From Orientallactaga sibirica (taxonomy: Eukaryota > Chordata > Mammalia > Rodentia > Dipodidae), in NCBI GenBank assembly GCA_036365145.1, contig JAEOAD010000749.1, forward strand, positions 124,001 to 188,000: 64,000 nucleotides of DNA. Reading direction: 5' to 3'. This document shows, piece after piece, positions 23,801 to 34,710 of this stretch; position 1 is the stretch's first letter, and each line of letters opens with the position of its first letter. A program made the translations under genes and the position numbers. The notes beneath the pieces were generated by a model. It saw only the letters and a program-made list of their open reading frames with translations, was not told the DNA's origin and did no database searches.

Positions 23801-25092
23801 TATTTCCAATGTAGTTTGGTAAGTAAAGAAACATCTTCATTCCAGAACACTGTCCTGTTTGAAATAAGCTTTTTCAACTGAGCAAATGAGTGTGATTTGA
23901 ATGAGTTGCTTTACAGGATGAGTGTTTAGTACAGTAAGTTAGAACTTCCTTGGTTTGTACAACATAACAAGATGTATAACTTGGTAACTTCATTTCATTT
24001 AGATGTAGTTTCCAGAGTAAATAAACATGTTCATTGCAGAACATTGCAGTGTTTGAAGTGAGCTTCTTCAAAAGAGCAAATTAATATGATTTGAATGAAT
24101 CACTTTCACAGGAAGAGGGTTGAGTATAGCAAGGGAGAACTTTATTGTCTTGTGTAATCTATCAAGATGTATAACTTAGTAAGTTTATGTCATTTCGAAT
24201 GTATTTTCCTAAGTAAGGAAACATGCTCATTTCAGACCACTGTAGTGTTGCAAATAAGCTTGTGAAACTGAGTGAATGAGTGCAATTTGAATGAATTGCT
24301 TTCACAGGTTTAGGGTTGAGTACAGCAAGTTATAACTTCCTTCCTTTGTGCAATCTAACAAGATATGTAACTTGGGAAATTCATTTCGAATATAGTTTCC
24401 TGAGTAAAGAAACATCTTCATTCCAGAACACTCTACTCTTTGAAATAAGCTTGTTCAACTGAGCAAATGAGTGTCATTTGAATGAGTTTCTTTGATAGGA
24501 TGAGGGTTGAATACAGCAAGTTAGAACTTCCTTGGTTTGTGCAGTTTAACAACATGTATTACTTTGTAACTTCATTTCATTTCCAATGTAGTTTGCTAAG
24601 TAAAAAAAACCACCATACTTCCAGAACACTGTATTGTTTGAAATAAGCCTGTTTAACTCAGTGAATGAATGTGATTTGAATGAGTTGCTGTAAAGAAATG
24701 TCTTCATTCCAGAACACTTTACTGTTTGAAATAAGCTTATTTAACAAAGCAAATGAATGTGATTTGAATAAGTTGCTTTCACTGGGTGAGGATTGAGCAC
24801 AGCAAGTTTGAACTTCCTTTATTTGTGCAATCTAACAACATGTATAACTTTGTAGCTTCATTTCATTTCCAATGTAGTTTGGTAAGCAATGAAACACCAT
24901 CATTCCAGAACATTATACTGTTTGAAATAGGCTTGTTCAACTCAGCAAATGAATGTGATTTGAATGAATAGCTGTAAAGAAACATATTCATTCCATAACA
25001 CTGTACTCTTTGAAATAAGCTTGTTCAACAGAGCAAATGAGTGTGATTTGAATGAGTCTCTTTTGCAGGAAGAGGGTTGAGTACAGCAAGTT
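20819..25092. repeat. Satellite type A, about 196 bp units, block 1
   Basis: About 22 tandem units. The 'caag' of the gcaagttag motif falls at 22088, 22282 and 22478 (spacings 194 and 196). Diagnostic features are gttgagtacagcaagttaga, aacatcttcattccag, ttgttcaactgagcaaatga and the HindIII-type aagctt in gaaataagcttg. Units are clearly diverged from each other, and some are truncated. No ORF extends across units. It is split from the next block by L1 copy 4. Confidence 0.95.
24405..24972. repeat. 284-bp composite duplication within type A
   Basis: Two adjacent copies of one full unit plus one truncated unit. The deletion junction, where 'gct' runs straight into 'gtaaagaaa', occurs at 24687 and again at 24971 (spacing 284). 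Both copies also share 'aacaacatgta' and 'actttgta', which are rare elsewhere. Confidence 0.75.
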
Positions 25093-25109
25093 AGAAATTT
25101 CTGGGCTTG
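25093..25109. repeat. Left target-site duplication of L1 copy 4
   Basis: The 17-bp sequence agaaatttctgggcttg is identical to 28909-28925. The satellite reads straight through if one copy is removed along with the L1. Confidence 0.96.
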
Positions 25110-27430
25110 CACACAATAGGAGAACAGGGAGAGATCCCCAACTCCTTCTATGAAGCTAGTATCACCCTAATTCCAAAACCAGGCAGGGACGCCACAAGAA
25201 AAGAAAATTATAGGCCCATTTCTCTGATGAACATAGACGCAAAGATCCTGAACAAAATTCTTGCAAACCGAATTCAACAGTACATCAAAAGCATTATCCA
25301 CCTCGATCAAGTAGGCTTCATCCCTGGAACACAGGGGTGGTTCAACATATGGAAATCGGTCAATGTAATACACCACATAAACAAGCTGAAACACAAAAAC
25401 CACATGATCATTTCGATAGATGCAGAAAAGGCCTTTGAGAAAATACAACATCACTTCATGATCAAAACATTGGAGAGAATAGGCATGGATGGCCTATATC
25501 TCAACATAATAAAGGCGATATATAAAGCACCTAAAGCCCAAGTAATTCTTAATGGGGAGAGACTGAAGGAATTCCCATTGAGGTCAGGAACAAGGCAGGG
25601 GTGTCCACTCTCACCTCTGCTAGAAGTATTAGCTCAAGCAATAAGACAGGAGAAAGAAATCAAAGGGATACAAATTGAAAATGAAGAAGTTAAGTTAGCC
25701 CTATTTGCAGATGACATGATTCTATACATTAGTGACCCGAGAACTTCCATCTCAAAACTCTTAAAGGTGATTAGCGCCTTCAGCAAAGTAGCAGGATACA
25801 AAATCAATGCACAGAAATCAGTAGCCTTTCTGTATGCAAAGGACAAAGAGACAGAAAAAGAAATAACTAACATCGTCCCATTTTCAATTGCGACAAAGAA
25901 AATAAAATACCTAGGAATAACATTAACTAAGGAAGTGAAAGACCTATACAATGAAAACATAAAAACTCTCAAAAAAGAAATTGAGGAAGTCCTACAAAAA
26001 TGGAAAGACCTCCCATGTTCCTGGATTGGTAGAATTAACATTGTGAAAATGGCAATTTTACCAAAAGCACTTTATAGATTCAATGCAATGCCAATAAAAA
26101 TCCCAACTTCCTTTTTCAATGAGATAGAAAAAACTATCTCAAAATTCATATGGAAAGGCAGAAGGCCTCGGATATCCAAGCTCATCCTCAGGAAAAGAAG
26201 CACATCAGGAGGCATCACCATACCTGATCTAAAGTTATACTACAAAGCCATTGTAATAAAAACAATCTGGTACTGGCACAAAAACAGGAATATAGACCAA
26301 TGGAACAGAATTGAAGACCCAGATTTTGGGTCAAGAAACTACAGCTACTTGATATTTGACAAAGGCCCTAGCAATGTAGAATGGAAAAAGGACAGCATCT
26401 TCAACAAATGGTGCTGGACAAACTGGACATCCATATGTAGGAAAATGAAACTCGACCCACACATCTCTCCATGCACAAAAATTCAGTCCAAATAGATCAA
26501 AGACCTTAATATAAAACCAGAAACTATGCTGCTACTGGAAGAAAAAATAGGAGGAACCTTCCACGATATAGGAGTGGGAAAAGATTTCCTGAACAAAACC
26601 CCAACAGCTCAGGAAATCAAACAATCACTCAACCATTGGGATCACATGAAGCTGAAAAGCTTTGTCACTGACAAAAATACTATAACCAAAGCCAGCAGAT
26701 TGCCTACAGAATGGGGGAAAATTTTCACCAGCTATACAACTGACAGAGGCCTGATTTCTAGAATCTACAAAGAACTCCAAAACCTAAAAAACAAATCATC
26801 AAACAATCCACTCACAAAGTGGGGCAGAGAACTGCACAGGGAGTTCTCAGAGGAAGAAATACAAATAGCAAATGCACATTTAAGAAAATGTTCAACATCC
26901 CTAATCATCAGGGAAATGCAAATTAAAACAACTATGAGATTCCACCTTACCCCAGTAAGGATGGCTAGCATTAAAAAAAATAATGAAAATAAATGCTGGC
27001 GAGGATGTGGAGAAATAGGAACAACCTTTCACTGCTGGTGGGAATGTAAAATGGTTCAACCACTATGGAAAGCTATATGGAGGCTCCTGAAAAGGATGAC
27101 CTTAGACCTACCAATGGACCCAGTTATTCCCTTATTGGGCATATACCCTAAAGGCCCCAAGCCTCAGATCAGAGACATTTGCTCAACCATGTTTATAGCT
27201 GCTCAATTCATAATAGCAAAGAGCTGGAATCAACCCAGGTGTCCATCACTAGATGAATGGATAACAAAGATGTGGTATAGCTATACTATGGAATTCTACG
27301 TAGCAGTAAGGAAAGATGAAATAAGGAAATTTGAAAAAAATGGTCAAACATGGAACAGATCATCCTCAGTGAGCTCACCCAAGCACAAAAAGATAATCGT
27401 TGCATGGTCTCGTTTATCTGTCACTCCTAA
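25110..27430 (+). pseudogene. L1 ORF2 (RT to C-terminus), 5'-truncated, nearly open
   Basis: Codes for the RT fingers ('[20 protein letters not shown]'), the 'SIDAEKAF' palm motif, '[12 protein letters not shown]' and the FADD active site (about 25709), then the thumb and C-terminal region with 'CWRGC..HCWWEC' (about 26995-27045). Open from 25107 (start codon in flanking satellite) to a TAG at about 26493, where copy 2 has Trp. It is open again to 27701, but only because of a frameshift in the A-run near 27330; the family's own ending 'ILSELTQAQ...FICHS' is in the next frame with stop TAA at 27428-27430. A six-residue in-frame deletion sits just after 'CPLSPLL'. The endonuclease is absent, so it is inactive. 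Confidence 0.93.
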
Positions 27431-28908
27431 CCTGAAACCACGTGGCAGGTGGCCAAACCAAATAAACACTCTGAAGCCCAGACTAAAGGGAGGGTGGGAG
27501 GGAGTGAGGGTAAGGGTGGGAGGGAACGGGAGGGTGGGAGGGAGAACAAGGGGGGGATACAAATTGGGACCCAAAAGGAAAAGACACTATAAAACCCTTT
27601 ATTCTGAACAACAGGTTAAAACATTGATCCTTCAGCAGGCCCGCAGAGGGAACACCCGAACCACAGGAACCTGGAGAGAGCATCATGAAGGCCAACCTTA
27701 ATCTTGTCCTGCTTCTCTCTCTCTTCTCTCTCTCTCTCTCGTTCTCTCTCCCTCCCCTCTCTATACTCACTTTCTCCTCTATATTATCTTTTTCTTCCCT
27801 CATCTTCCTAGGTGCAGACTTATAACTCCCAGTGCCAGCATGGGGTGAACTTCCACAATGAGCTGTTGATCTGAAACACCTACAAGGTTTCCCAAAATTG
27901 ACAGACTTCTGTCAGAGTTCTTGGTGACCCACCAAAGGTTAATGGCAAGACCCTACTGTTGAAGACAGCTTACGTGTGTGAGACCAAACATGGAGAGATA
28001 TGTTCAGAATCTGGAAGAGGGTCAGTCCCCAGACAGTTAGCTAGTCTAGTACCAGAGGGCGCTATACAAGCAACTGGGGGAAAATGACCGACATCTGTCC
28101 AAACAACTGGCAGTCTAAGATACCCAGCTGGAAACAACTTGACGTAATGCTCATACAAGTGCAGTAGTGGCAATCAGCCATGGTGGGTAACCAACTGCTC
28201 TTGATTTGGCTAATAGATCCACTCAGTGGAATGGAACTCATTGCTGGAACTGGGAAATAAGTCAAAACCAGGTACAAAAAATGAGCTCAGTCTCCAAGAT
28301 CAAGATACCACCAAATGTGGGCTAGAAGAGAGCCAACGCATATAAATTTCCCTCCAAAACATAGATGGTCATACCTTCTACCTAGTACTAACTTCTCTCT
28401 CCGATGGAGAATTTGCTTATCTTTTTTCAGGTGGACATCAACCTGAAGGGAGGATCAGCTAACCACACCTCACCAGGGCCCCAGCTGAAACCATAGAACA
28501 ACGCAGGGGAAGGGCAAGAGTTCAGTATTCATGGTGATCATGACACCAGCAAAAGGCCGAAGGAGATAAACACAGAGAACATCCAACTCCAACTAAGCCA
28601 GAGATCCAGAGACACAGAGACTCCCGAAACCGCATCACTGAAGCAGAACTAAAATGACCCCAATGTGGCTCAGGGAAACTTGCGGAAGAGGGGGTGGAAA
28701 GATTGTTAGAGCCATAGTTGGGGCATTATGCACAGAGACTGGGGACAACCCCCCAGAACTCTTAACCAACCTCACAATGCTTGACCCACATTCCCCATTG
28801 ACAAGGGTCCCTTTGAAAGTGGGAGGACAGGGAGGAGGACAATGGATCCTTTACTATGAATGTAAAATCAAAATAATATAAATAAAAAAAAATATATATA
28901 TAAAAAAA
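27431..28908 (+). other. L1 copy 4 3' UTR with G-rich tract
   Basis: Collinear with copy 2's 3' UTR. 27486-27555 is a G-rich tract with repeated ggg runs (gggaggg, gggtggga types), followed by a TC microsatellite (about 27713-27780). The tract could form a G-quadruplex on the sense strand. The last 250 bp match the short L1 stub at 36779-37078 and, in reverse, 50501-50826. Confidence 0.85.
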
Positions 28909-28925
28909 AGAAATTTCTGGGCTTG
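28909..28925. repeat. Right target-site duplication of L1 copy 4
   Basis: A 17-bp perfect copy of 25093-25109; satellite type A continues in phase directly after it. Confidence 0.96.
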
Positions 28926-31900
28926 TGTAATCAAACAAGATGTATAAGTTAGTATGTTCATTTCATTTTGTATGTAGTTTGATAAGTAAAGAAGCATCTT
29001 CATTCCAGAATATTGTACTATTTGAAATAAACTTGTTAATCTGAGCAAATGACTATGATTTGAATCAGTTGCTTTCACTGGAAGACCATTCAGTACAGCA
29101 AGTTAGAACTTCCATGGTTTGTGCAATCTGATAAGATGTACATCTTAGTAACTTCATTTCATTTAGAGTGTAGTTTCCTGTGATAAGAAACTTCTTCATT
29201 GCAGAACATTCTAGTGTTTGAAACAAGCTTCTTCAAATGGAACAAATGATTGTGATTTGAATGAGTCGCTTTCGCAGGACCAGTGTTGTGTACAGCAAGT
29301 TATAAATTCCTTGGTTTGTGCAATGTATGAAGATGTATAACTTAGTAACTTCATTTCATTTCGAATGGATTTTCTTTAGTAAAGAAATGTCTTCATTGTA
29401 TAACACTGTACTGTTTGATATAAGCTTCTTCAACTGAGCAAATGAGTGCAATTTGAATGAGTTGCTTACCCAGGAAAAGAGGTGAGTACAGGAAGTTAGA
29501 TCTTCCTTGGTTTGTGCAACCTATGAAGATGTATTACTTAGTAAGTTCATTTCACTTCCAGCATAGTTTGCTAATTAAGGAAACATCTTCATTCTAGAAC
29601 ATGGTCCTGCTTGAAATAAGCTTGTTCAACTGAGCAAATGAATGTGACTTGAATGAGTTGCTTTTGCTAAAGGAGGGTTGAATACAGCAAGTTAGAACTT
29701 CCTTGTTTTGTGCAATATATAAATATGTCTAACTTGGTAACTTCATTTCATATCGAGTGTAGTCTACTGAGTAAAGAAACATCATCATTCCAGACCACTG
29801 TACTGTTGATATAAGCTTCTTCAACTGAGCAAATGAGTGAGATTTGAATGACTTGCTTTCACGGGATGAGGGTTGAGTATAGCAAGTTAGAACTTCCTTG
29901 GTTTGTGCAATCTAATAAGATATAAAACTTAGTAAGTTCATTTCATTTTGAGTGTAGTTTGCTAAGTAAAGTAACATAATAATTCCAGTACACTGTACTT
30001 TTGGAAATAAGCTTGTTCAATGAGAAAATGAGTGCAATTTGAACGAGTCACTTTTGCAGGAAAAGAGTTGAGTACAGTAAGTTAGAGCATCCATGGTTTG
30101 TCCAATCTAACAAGATGTATAATTTGATAACATCATGTCATTTCGATTGTAGTTTCCTGAGTAAAGAAATTTCTTCATTGCAGAACACTCTAGTGTTTGA
30201 AATAAGCTTGTTCAAACCGAGCAAATGAGTGTCATTTGAATGAGTCGCTATCACAGGTATAGCTTTTTTTGTTTTTATTTTTATTTTTATTTTTGGAGAG
30301 AGACAGGCAAAGAGAGAGGGAGAGGGAGTCAGAGAATGGACATGCCAGCAGTCTCTCAGCTGCTGTGAATGAAATCCAGATACATCCGCCCCCTTGTGGG
30401 CAAGTGTGGCATTGCGCCCTTGCGTCACTTTGCATCTGGCTAAACATAGGACTGGGAGATTGGAACGGGGTTCTTAGGCTTAGAAGGCAGGCACCTTAAC
30501 CACTAAGCCATCTCTCCAGCCCACAGGTATAGTTTTGAGTACAGCAAGTTAGAACTTCCTTGGTTTGTGCAATGTAACAAGATGTATAATGTAGTATGTT
30601 AATTTCATTTCCAATGTAGTTTGATAAGTAAAGAAACATCTTCATTCCAGAATACTGTACTTTGAAATATGCTTGTTCAACTGTGCAAATGAGTGCAATA
30701 TGAATGAGTTGCTTTTGCAGGATGAGGGTTAAGTACAGCAAGTTAGAATTTCCTTGCTTCATGCAATCTAACAAGATGTATAATTTGGAAATTCATTTCA
30801 TTTCGAATGTAGTTTGCTAAGTAAAGAAACATTTTCAGTCCAGAACACTGTACTATTTGAAATAAGCTTGTTCAACTGAGCAACTGAGTGTGATTTGAAT
30901 GATTTTCTTTCGCTGGAAGAGGGTTGAGTACAGCAAGTTAGAACTTCCATGGTTTGTGCAATCTAACAATATGAACAACTTGGTAACTTCATTTCATTTC
31001 CAATGTATTTTCTTGAGTAAAGAAATGTCTTCATTGCAGAATACTGTACTGTTTCATTTAACCTTCTTTAACTGAGCAAATGAGTATGATTTGAATGAGT
31101 TGCTTTCCCAGGACAAGGGTTGAGTACAGCAAGTTAGAAATTCCTTGGTTTGGGCCATCAATGAAGATGCATAACTTAGTAAGTTCATTTCATTTTAAAT
31201 GTACTTTGCTAATTAACAAAACTTCTTCATTCCAGAAAACTTAACTTCTTGAAATACGCTTGTAAAACTGAGCAAATGAATGCAATTTGAATGAGTTGCT
31301 TTTGCCGGATGAGGTTTGAGAACAGCAAGTTAGAACTTCCTTGTTTTGTGCAATCTATGAAAATGTATAACTTAGTAAGGACATTTAATTTCCAATGTAG
31401 TTTGCTAAATAAAGAAACATCATTACAGAACACAAGATTTGAATGAGTTGCTTTTGCAGTATGAGAGGTCAGTACAGTAAGTTAGAACTTCCTTGGTTAT
31501 TGCAATCTAACAAAATGAGCTTCTTCAACAGAGCAAATGAATATGATTTAAGTGAGTTGCTTTCATAGGAAAAGGGTTAAGTACAGCAAGTAAGAACTTT
31601 CTTGACTTGTGCAATCTAAGAAGATGGATAACTTAGTAAGTTAATTTAATTTCAAATGTACTTTGCTAATGAAATAAATATGTTCATTCCAGAATGCTGT
31701 ACTGTTTCAAATAAGCTTGTTCAACTGAGCAAATGAATGCAATTTGAAAGAGTTGATTTCACAGGATTAGGGCTGAGTATAGCAAGATAGACCTTCCTTG
31801 GTTTGTGCAATCTAACAAGATGTATAACTTGGTAACTTCATTTCATTTCGAATGTAGTTACAAGTAAAGAAATGTCTTCATTGCAGAACCCTATAGCCTT

Positions 31901-34025
31901 TGAAATAAGCTTCTTCAACAGAGCAAATGAGTGTGATTTGAATGAGTAACCATTGCAGGAAGAGGGTTGAGGACAGCAAAATAGAAGTTCCTTGGTTTGT
32001 GCAATCTAACAAGATGTATAACTTGGTAACTTCATTTCATTTCCTTTGTAGTTTAGTGAGTAAAAATTGTGTTCATTGCAGAACTCTGTAGCCTTTGAAA
32101 TAAGCTTCTTCAACTGAGCAAATGAGTGTGATTTGAATGATTTTCTTTCGCTGGAAGAGGGTTGAGTACAGCAAGTTAGAACTTCCTTCATTTGTGCAAT
32201 CTAACAAGATGTATACGGTAGTAAGTTCATTTTATTTTGAATGTGGTTTGATAAGTAAAGAAACATCTTCATTCCAGAACAGTGTACTGTTGGAAGTAAG
32301 TTGTTCAACTGAGCAAATGAATGCTATTTGATTGAATTGCTTTTGCAGGATGAGAGTTGAGTACAGCAAGTTGGAACTTTGTTGGTCTGTGCAATCTAAG
32401 AAGATGTATAACTTAGAAAGTTCATTTCATTTCCAATGTAATTTTCCAAGTAAAGAAACATCTTCATTCCAGAACATTGTACTGTTTGAAATAAGCTTGC
32501 TCAACTGAGCAAATGAGTGTGATTTGATAGAGTTGCTTTTGCAGGATGAGGGTTCAATACAGCAAGTTAGAACTTCCTTCATTTATGCAATCTATGAAGA
32601 TGTATAACTTAGTAAGTTCCTTTCATTTCCAATGTTTTGCACTCATTAAAGAAACATCTTCATTCCAGAACACTTTACTCTTTGAAATAAGCTTGTTCAA
32701 CTGAGCAAATGGGTGCTATTCGAATAAGTGCTTTTGCAGGATGCAGTGTGAATATATCAAGGTAGAATGTCCTTGGTTTCTGCAATCTAACAAGATGTAT
32801 TACTTGTTAACATCATTTCATTTCGAATATAGTTTCCTGAGTAAAGAAACGTCTTCATTCCAGAACACTGTACTGTTTGAAATAAGCTTGTTCACCTGAG
32901 CAAATTAATGCAATTTGAAAGCTGTGTTTTCACAGGATGAGGGTTGAGTACAGCAAGTTAGAACTTCCTTGATTTATGCAATCCTCAAAGATGTATAACT
33001 TAGTAAGTTCATTTCATTTCCAATGTAGTTAGCTAAGTATAGAAACTTCTTCATTCCAGAACACTGTACTGTTTGAAATAAGCTTGTAAGACTGATCAAA
33101 TGAGTGCAATTTGAATGAGTTGCTTTTGCAGGATGAGGGTTGAGTACAGCCATTTTAAACTTCCTTGGTTTGTGCAATATATGAAGATGAATAACTTAGT
33201 AAGCTCATTTCATTTCCAATGTAGTTTGCTAAGTAAAGAATCATCTTCATTCCAGGACACTGTATCATTTTAACTAAGCTTGTTCAATTGAGCAAATGAG
33301 TGTGATTTGAATGAGCTCCTTTCTCAGGATGAGTGTTGAATACAGCAAGCTAGGACTTCCTTGGTTTGTGCAATCTAATAAGGCATATAACTTGGTAAAT
33401 TCATTTCCTTTATAATATAGTTTCCTGATTAAAGAAATGTCTTTATTGCAGAACACTATAGTGTTTGAAATAAGCTTGTTCAGCAGAGCAAATGGGTGTG
33501 ATTTGAATGAGTTGCTTTTGCAGGAAGAGGGTTGAGTAAAGCAAGTTAAAACATTCTTGGCTTGTGCAATATATCAAGATGTATAAGTTAGTAAGTTCAT
33601 TTCATTTCAAATGTACTTTGCTAAGTGAAGAATCATCATCATTCAAGAATACTGTAGTGTTTGAAATAAGGTTGTTCAACTGATCAAATAAATATAATTT
33701 GAATGAGTTGCTTTTGCAGGATGAAGGTTGAGTACAGCAAGTTAGAACTTCTTTGGTTTGTGCAATCTTTTAAGAAGTATAACTTAGTAAGTTCATTTCA
33801 TTTTGAATGTAGTTTCCATAGTAAAGAAACATTTTCATTGCTGAACACTGTATGGTTTGAAATAAGCTTGTTCAACTGTGCAAGTGAGTGTTATTTGAAT
33901 GAGTTGCTTTCTCAGGATGAGGGATGAACACAGCAAGTCAGAACTTACTTGGTTTGTGCAATCTACCAAGATGTATAACTTGGTAACTTCATTTCATTTC
34001 CAATGTAATTTGCTATGTAATGAAA
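28926..34025. repeat. Satellite type A, block 2
   Basis: Continues block 1 after L1 copy 4, with the same unit and the same motifs. It is interrupted by a SINE (30263-30521) and ended by a solo LTR (34026). Truncated units occur near 31431-31520. Short ORFs here repeat with the unit. Confidence 0.94.
30252..30532 (-). mobile_element. tRNA-headed (ID-like) SINE with 11-bp TSD
   Basis: The minus strand starts gggctggagagatggcttag (Pol III A-box region of a tRNA-derived head) and runs through a body with a GA-rich end to an A-rich tail, seen as T-rich sequence at 30264-30294. Direct repeats cacaggtatag at 30252-30262 and 30522-30532 flank it, and type A satellite is continuous without it. The head is shared with rodent ID elements; the body resembles a SINE I associate with jerboas, from memory only. 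Confidence 0.9.
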
Positions 34026-34710
34026 TGTTGGGCATTACTAAAAACTAGCTGGGACTTTGAGGAGGCTAGCCTGAAGTATTGGACATGGCTGGAGACCAAG
34101 GGCTTTGGGGTTGCAGCTGGCCCTATCGTCAGGAGTCCCTGGTGATGGTGACTGGCCTTCCCTACATTGTCGGTTGTAGTGTGCCCAGAGTGTGAAGAAC
34201 TGGCAAGGCCCTCCCCTGGAATTCAAAATGCTCTGACCATTACATAAGTCAGACTTTCCCCCCCACAGTTCCTGACCTTGTGGCTAGCTGCCCAAGACAC
34301 CCTTATGTGGCTGAAGTCACGTAGCCTTTCCAATATCTCTCTCATCAGCGCCCCTCCCCAGCCTTTGAAGTCACAGCCTTCCACCATTCCCCATATCTTC
34401 TCTCTCGCAACTCTTCCCCCACAGCTTTAAAGTTACTAGTTCTTCCGCCACTTAGATAACAGCCCATAAACTAAACACCATATAGTCTGTATGTGCCATC
34501 TCAATGTTCCCTAAGTGTTTATAAACCCACTCCCCTCTTAAATAAATGAGTGCTGTCCATCAGACAGTCTCCTGGATGTTCATTGCCCATAATCTTCTTT
34601 GTCACACTCACCAGCTGCTCCAGGATGGACCCTGCTCCCCCCTCTGACTCCTCCCTCCCTCACCTGGGACATCAGTGGCCAATGACCCCAGGAGATGGTA
34701 AAGACACACA
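34026..34710 (+). mobile_element. Solo LTR in satellite type A
   Basis: 685 bp, GC-richer than the satellite, starting TGTTGGGCATTA and ending CACACA. A TATAA-type box (about 34520) lies just upstream of AATAAA (34541-34546), the usual U3/R layout. Flanking hexamers atgaaa (34020-34025) and aagaaa (34711-34716) differ by one base. A 6-bp duplication would fit a class II (ERVK-like) LTR, but satellite bases limit how far that can be trusted. ORFs 34038-34226 (-) and 34550-34747 (+) are chance. No internal retroviral sequence remains. Confidence 0.78.

Larger units (their letters stand above)
25110..28908 (+). mobile_element. LINE-1 copy 4, 5'-truncated, with perfect TSD
   Basis: 3.8 kb, starting inside the reverse transcriptase of ORF2 and ending in an A/T-rich tail (about 28880-28908). 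It belongs to the same subfamily as copies 2 and 5. The flanking 17-bp duplication is perfect, and the longest ORF (462 codons) is much longer than in the other copies. Both suggest this is the youngest L1 in the window. The implied first-strand nick, TTTCT/AA on the bottom strand, is close to the L1 endonuclease preference. Confidence 0.96.

Noticed and set aside
25107..27701. Functional L1 ORF2 in copy 4
   Set aside because: It lacks the endonuclease, has an internal TAG near 26493, a frameshift near the C-terminus and a deletion beside the RT motif. The last 270 bp of the second open stretch are 3' UTR.
26526..27701. 391-codon ORF as a separate novel gene with a basic, Gly/Arg-rich C-terminus
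   Set aside because: It is the ORF2 C-terminal part read through a frameshift into the G-rich 3' UTR; the family's normal ending is in the adjacent frame, with a stop at 27428-27430.
30269..30499. Low-complexity ORF 'LFLFLFLERDRQRERERE'
   Set aside because: Translation of the SINE tail and GA-rich end; not a gene.
30492..30521. tRNA gene
   Set aside because: The tRNA-like sequence is the head of the SINE, with no complete cloverleaf and flanked by target-site duplications.
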